DNA of 55,915 bases, from positions 1-55,915 of IMG/VR virus record IMGVR_UViG_3300029923_000025; one strand, given 5' to 3'. Below, one piece after another: positions 52,644 to 55,915 of the stretch. Every line of letters begins with the position of its first letter. Position 1 is the stretch's first letter. Position numbers and translations under genes: made by a program. The DNA is from a virus. The notes beneath the pieces are model-generated. The model saw only the letters and a list, made by a program, of their open reading frames with translations. It was not told the DNA's origin and did no database searches.

Positions 52644-53240
52644 TTATATAATTATTTCATCAGCAACATTTAATTTTAAAGCAGTAGCACCATCCATATA
52701 AAAGTCTTTATTACTCTTTGTATAGCTATCAAATTGTTCTTTAGTTATACCTGTTTTCTCAGTTATTAAATCAACTATTAACTTGTACCATCTATCGCAT
52801 TGCTCTCTATCATTTACAGTATCTTGATATGTCTCAGTACCGTATCTAAATCTATTCCATTGGTGTCACATTAAATCACTTCTCTTATATACAAATCTTT
52901 TAGATCCACATATAAATATTTTGAATGCCATTGAATAAGCATAGCTTGTACAATATGTATGAATTTCTATCCCTTTATTAATGTAATATTCCATTAGGTC
53001 ACAAAAATGCATTCCATCAACTAAACTTCCTCCTGGAGAAGCTATGATTAATTTTATTGGTGTTCTATCTTCCTTGCTCAATGATAGTTGTTTAGTGGCA
53101 AGTTTCTTTAATTGTCTTGATAACATTATTATAAATTCAGTTGTAATTTCATCATCAATATATAGTGTATTATTATCTTTGTAATCTACTAATTTGATTT
53201 CTTCTAGCAATAAATTCCGTTGTTGATATACTTCTCCCAT
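52644..53240 (-). pseudogene. ClpP-like protease with an in-frame TGA before the catalytic His
   Basis: The ATG at 53238-53240 opens a frame of 199 codons to the TAA at 52644-52646, close to the usual ClpP length. Codon 125 is TGA (52866-52868). Before it come the oxyanion segment 'IASPGGSLVDGMHFCDLM' and the nucleophile region 'YAYSMAFKIFICG' (Ser about residue 103). After it the sequence continues HQW (His about 126) and 'SNKDFYMDGATALKLNVADE' with the expected Asp. The stop is followed by CA, as is the terminase TGA. It could be a nonsense mutation (for example from TTA), leaky UGA or error. Confidence 0.7.
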
Positions 53241-53270
53241 AACTTTTCACCATTAATCCTTTATTTTATT

Positions 53271-54506
53271 TTAATTGATTTGTAAATTTATATCTCTTAT
53301 ATATTCAACTCCATCATAGTTAACTAAAATTAGAGTTTGACTTGCATGTGTTGTACATTGAAGTTTGTCCACACTATATGGATTCATACCAAATAATGAA
53401 CCTATAGTTGTTACGTACCCACCATTATTTTGTGAACTTACACCAAAATTATGATAATGTCCTCTTATTAACATAGCATACTTTATATTATTCATACTTG
53501 TTTCTGTGTCATAGAATTTCTTATCTTCTTTAGGACTTTTATCACCATGTTTAACTTTTATAACTCCAAAACCTAAGTCAAACTCTCCACAATCTTCTTT
53601 AAAATCAATATCACAAACGTTGACTCTATCATTCTTAGCTAAAGTAAACCACTTCTTTAAATTCTTAACTATGGTATAATTGTTGTTATCTCCTTCAATA
53701 TTTCCATCTTTATAAGCTTGGTTTCCACGCTGATGGTTTCCACCTACTGAATATAAGTCTACATTTACCTTCATTTCTGATATACTTGTAATAAATCCAT
53801 ATAGCAATTCCTCAGCCATAACAATCTGTTCATTACTATTAAATTCACAACTATATGATTGATCTTGTCCACGCATATAAATTCCTTCAGTTAAATCTCC
53901 AGCTTGCACTACTATAACTTTAGATATATCATTTTTATGTATTTCTTTTTCTATTTCAGATAAGAATCTAGATAATCTCTTTTTAGCTATTTCATAATTA
54001 TAACTATTTCCTCTATAATCCTTAATAATGTATCCTATATGCCAATCTGAAATGCAACAAATTAGTGTTTTTTCTGATTCATCTTCAATTCTTTTATAAG
54101 ATAAAGGTAGAAAGTTTTCACATTCTCTATCAATATACTCATTTATGTAATTTGCAATTTCAATATTCTTTATAAAGTCTTTCTTTATTCTGTTAAGTTT
54201 ATTAGTATCATTACGAATTAATTGCTTTTTAACATCTAACTCACCAATCAATTCAGTGACTTCGTCTATTTTATTTTTTACTGCTTTATCACCTTTTAAA
54301 GATTCCAAACATTCAGCACACGCAATTTCATAAATTTTATATATACCACGGAAATAACTCTCTTGGAAGTCAGTTCCAAGTTCTTGATTAATTACTTCTG
54401 CAATTTCTCTATTAATCATATTAAATTGTGTTTTGTTAGAATACATTCTATGTATATATTTTTCTCTTGACTCGATTTCCGATTTTAAATATCTTTCATC
54501 TTCCAT
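53271..54506 (-). CDS. Calcineurin-like metallophosphoesterase
   Basis: 411 aa, ATG start with GAGGGAG. The N-terminal 140 residues are helical coiled coil. The phosphoesterase motifs are 'CCISDWHIGYI' (D-x-H), 'VVQAGDLTEG' (G-D-x), 'SVGGNHQRGN' (GNH), 'IKVKHGDKSP' and 'LIRGHYHNFG' (G-H-x-H). A binuclear metal site cleaves phosphoesters, often in DNA end processing (SbcD/Mre11 relatives). It could act in phage DNA metabolism or counter defence. The long N-terminal extension is unusual for SbcD. Confidence 0.8.
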   Translation of the reverse strand: MEDERYLKSEIESREKYIHRMYSNKTQFNMINREIAEVINQELGTDFQESYFRGIYKIYEIACAECLESLKGDKAVKNKIDEVTELIGELDVKKQLIRNDTNKLNRIKKDFIKNIEIANYINEYIDRECENFLPLSYKRIEDESEKTLICCISDWHIGYIIKDYRGNSYNYEIAKKRLSRFLSEIEKEIHKNDISKVIVVQAGDLTEGIYMRGQDQSYSCEFNSNEQIVMAEELLYGFITSISEMKVNVDLYSVGGNHQRGNQAYKDGNIEGDNNNYTIVKNLKKWFTLAKNDRVNVCDIDFKEDCGEFDLGFGVIKVKHGDKSPKEDKKFYDTETSMNNIKYAMLIRGHYHNFGVSSQNNGGYVTTIGSLFGMNPYSVDKLQCTTHASQTLILVNYDGVEYIRDINLQIN

Positions 54507-54549
54507 AATAATTCTCCCTCATTATTATTTTACTTTCATAATTTGTTTT

Positions 54550-54756
54550 CTAAAGCTTTATAATATCTGTACTTTCTCCACATTTATTGCAATAAAAAAT
54601 ATATTCTTCATTTGTGCCTATCTTTTCAAAATCCTGCAAAGACACTTTTTCATCAATATCTATATTACTTTTGCAATTCTTACATTTAACATCTTTATAC
54701 TTTTTGTGTTGTTTCTTTTTATCTTTATTACTCATTCTTCCATCTTCTTTTAACAT
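54550..54756 (-). CDS. Small zinc-ribbon protein
   Basis: 68 aa, ATG start 9 bases after GGGAAG. After a very basic N-terminus (NKDKKKQHKKYKDVK) two Cys pairs form a zinc ribbon: 'CKNCKSN' and 'CNKCGES'. The size is typical of small phage zinc-binding regulators. The function is unknown. It is the first gene downstream of the tRNA region on this strand. Confidence 0.6.
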   Translation of the reverse strand: MLKEDGRMSNKDKKKQHKKYKDVKCKNCKSNIDIDEKVSLQDFEKIGTNEEYIFYCNKCGESTDIIKL

Positions 54757-54805
54757 CTCATATCTTCCCTTTACTCTTTAATTTTTAATTAATTTTAAAT
54801 ACATT

Positions 54806-54837
54806 AAAAGCTCATAACATCACATGCAATGAGTTTT
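54806..54837 (-). terminator. Terminator downstream of the tRNA region
   Basis: Minus strand: AAAACTCAT-(13 nt)-ATGAGCTTT with one wobble, then TAATG. It could end the transcript that carries the tRNA. Confidence 0.5.
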
Positions 54838-55080
54838 ATCATATATTTAATTTATTTCCTATTCATTTTACTATTTACATATTGCACATTTAAGTTTATA
54901 ATATAAATTGGTATATTATACAATAAACTTATCTGGAACAATATTTAATCCCTATCCGTAATGTTCTATTCATCTAATCCCATAGGGTAAAACTCTTGTA
55001 CTTCGAGTTTCATATAATCGGAAGCTTTTCCAGTTAACAAAGAACTATCGTAATTCATTAATCCTGTTGAAGGCTTTATT
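54838..55080. other. Spacer between zinc-ribbon gene and tRNA
   Basis: A 14-bp imperfect hairpin (about 54890-54932) joins TAAGTTTATAATAT with ATATTATACAATAAACTTA. A possible 30-codon frame (54966-55058, minus; MNYDSSLLTGKASDYMKLEV) has only a weak AGGA upstream, and I do not call it a gene. Its 5' side abuts the tRNA 3' end, so it may be tRNA trailer sequence. Confidence 0.3.
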
Positions 55081-55170
55081 TGGAGGAGAGTGAGGGATTC
55101 TAACCCTCGATACGAATAAACGTATGCTGATTTAGCAAACCAGTGCATTCGGACACTCTGCCAACTCTCC
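55081..55170 (-). tRNA. tRNA-Ser (anticodon GCU), CCA encoded
   Basis: Minus strand: acceptor GGAGAGT/ACTCTCC (7 bp), D arm GCA/TGC, anticodon stem CTGGT/ATCAG with loop TTGCTAA (GCT), a long variable arm ATACG/CGTAT typical of class II tRNAs, and T arm GAGGG/CCCTC. CCA follows an unusual discriminator T. The D loop has GTCC where GGTC is usual, and the T loop has TTAGAAT in place of TTCGAAT, so the G19-C56 tertiary pair is apparently replaced by U19-A56. It reads AGC/AGU codons. Confidence 0.9.
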
Positions 55171-55174
55171 GTGT

Positions 55175-55849
55175 AATGTGATATTATTATTTAACCTCCC
55201 ATATATCACAAAAGGGAATACATCTTTTTTGTTAGAGCCATCATAACTCAATTCATTATTTGTGTGGATATATTCCAACCCAATATCTAATCATTCTAGA
55301 ATGAACAATTAGTCACGATGGTACAGCTAGAATGCCTCCATCTATCAATACAATGTATTTTTGTCGCACATTGTGAAGCGTATTTGTATCATAGGTTTTT
55401 ATTTTTCAAGATCAAATCTCTAGTTACACCTAAGTTTACCTAAAACTCTAAATAAGACTCCATATTTACCCGTAACAAGGCAAATACTTCATTGTCGTTC
55501 TCTCAACTTAAAGTATTGAGTATGAGGTAAGTATATTACCAACTAATAAAATTCACTGTTTGTAGTATTTAGTATGTTATTAGTAAATTTTTAGTATTGA
55601 TTTCCTTATTCCCACTTGGGCAAAATTCTTCTTTGTCTGAGTTTCTAACTCACTTCAATATTTGTTGGGAATCTATACCTCGTTCTTTATAATCTTTGAA
55701 TAACAGACTATGTATTACCCAATAGCCAAGCAAATCATGGTATTATTATTCCCCCACTAGGGAAAGGATCGTTATTCTTTTACTCCTTATAAAACAGTTC
55801 TTTTAATGAAAGGTCACGTCTATTTCTAGTACATGCCTTTGTTCACATT
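55175..55849 (-). ncRNA. Candidate large structured RNA (ROOL/GOLLD-like by context)
   Basis: About 675 bases have no credible frame on either strand and lie just upstream of the tRNA on the same strand. Pairings by eye (plus coordinates): TGTGATAT/ATATCACA (55177-55184 with 55203-55210), palindrome TCATTCTAGAATGA (55291-55304), ACAATGT/ACATTGT (55350-55356 with 55368-55374), and GTTAC/GTAAC (55423-55427 with 55472-55476). The last encloses AGTTT/AAACT and TAAATA/TATTTA. Also seen are GGTAA/TTACC (55526-55540), ACTAATAA/TTATTAGT (55542-55549 with 55577-55584), TGAGTT/AACTCA (55638-55652) and TTCCC/GGGAA (55749-55764). In phages, large ROOL and GOLLD RNAs occur next to tRNA genes. The identity is unproven. 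Confidence 0.5.
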
Positions 55850-55915
55850 TTATTCTTCAGATGGTATATCATTATCCTTTTTAATTGTTACAGTTAGTCC
55901 GTCTTCTCCAATCCA
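55850..55915 (-). CDS. 3' end of an unknown gene at the window edge
   Basis: Twenty-one codons ending WIGEDGLTVTIKKDNDIPSEE then TAA are open to the right edge. The phrase 'DGLTVTIKKD' is beta-like. The start and family cannot be told. Confidence 0.5.
   Translation of the reverse strand, partial: WIGEDGLTVTIKKDNDIPSEE

Larger units (their letters stand above)
3815..54857 (-). repeat. Dispersed gene-junction motif AAAYAAATTA
   Basis: Minus-strand copies (plus start positions) at 3815, 5203, 6195, 6500, 10032, 10565, 10954, 13768, 26878, 29500, 30604, 31867, 34180, 35395, 36996, 49442, 50220, 50568, 52275, 54539 and 54848, plus several one-base variants (for example 17993, 41125, 50640, 51605). 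All are at or near gene junctions. In at least nine cases the motif touches or follows the stop codon within about three bases. Many lie a few bases before a ribosome binding site. I noticed no copy in the opposite orientation. Confidence 0.65.

Noticed and set aside
52644-53240. Genome-wide UGA recoding (UGA = Trp)
   Set aside because: Several intact genes end in TGA at plausible points (3496, 36311, 38341, 42758), and Trp is encoded by TGG throughout.
54966-55148. 60-codon minus-strand frame over the tRNA
   Set aside because: More than a third of it lies in the tRNA gene, and the start has no ribosome binding site.

Overview
The window is a very AT-rich piece (70% A+T or more by eye, not counted) of a Clostridium-like siphovirus or prophage. 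The evidence is AGGAGG-type ribosome binding sites, an amidase endolysin with cell-wall-binding repeats, KilAC antirepressors, DUF5659-like small proteins and a complete head-tail-lysis gene order. Nearly every gene is on the minus strand, so the transcription units read from right to left.

Right to left: the end of an unknown gene, about 675 nt without a gene that may encode a large structured RNA, a tRNA-Ser(GCU), then small and accessory genes (zinc ribbon, calcineurin-like phosphoesterase, ClpP-like protease with an in-frame UGA, two acidic proteins, a P-loop ATPase, a DUF5659-like protein, a winged-helix protein) and an HNH homing endonuclease. The virion block follows: possible small terminase, large terminase (broken), portal, protease/scaffold, decoration protein, capsid, connectors, tail tube with an FN3-like domain, tail completion, chaperone-like gene, tape measure, Dit, Tal/endopeptidase tail protein, BppU baseplate protein, two frameshifted fibre genes, an SGNH-hydrolase tail protein, endolysin and holin. 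Ig-like appendage proteins fill the left end.

Two regulatory islands interrupt the virion genes. The central one (about 27.0-31.9 kb) holds a small hydrophobic protein gene, a divergent promoter pair, an XRE repressor, a possible small RNA, a helix-turn-helix gene, a DUF5659-like gene and a KilAC antirepressor behind a promoter flanked by a 17-bp inverted repeat. The left one (about 3.5-6.1 kb) carries the same order of antirepressor, small protein and DNA-binding-like protein, plus a GIY-YIG protein. The phage is therefore probably temperate.

The most striking observation concerns three related homing endonucleases of about 510-540 aa (25.2, 16.4 and 32.5 kb). Each is preceded by a leader RNA that folds by hand into the same three-way junction: a closing stem P1, a hairpin P2 with a conserved ten-base loop, and a hairpin P3 whose loop pairs either with a downstream decoy or with the Shine-Dalgarno itself. 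The stems differ in sequence but keep pairing, so compensatory changes support the fold.

Several virion genes carry small lesions (one-base shifts, in-frame TGA codons, an 8-bp duplication). These could mean prophage decay, phase variation, recoding or sequencing error. All folds, families and motifs were worked out by eye; no search or folding program was run.
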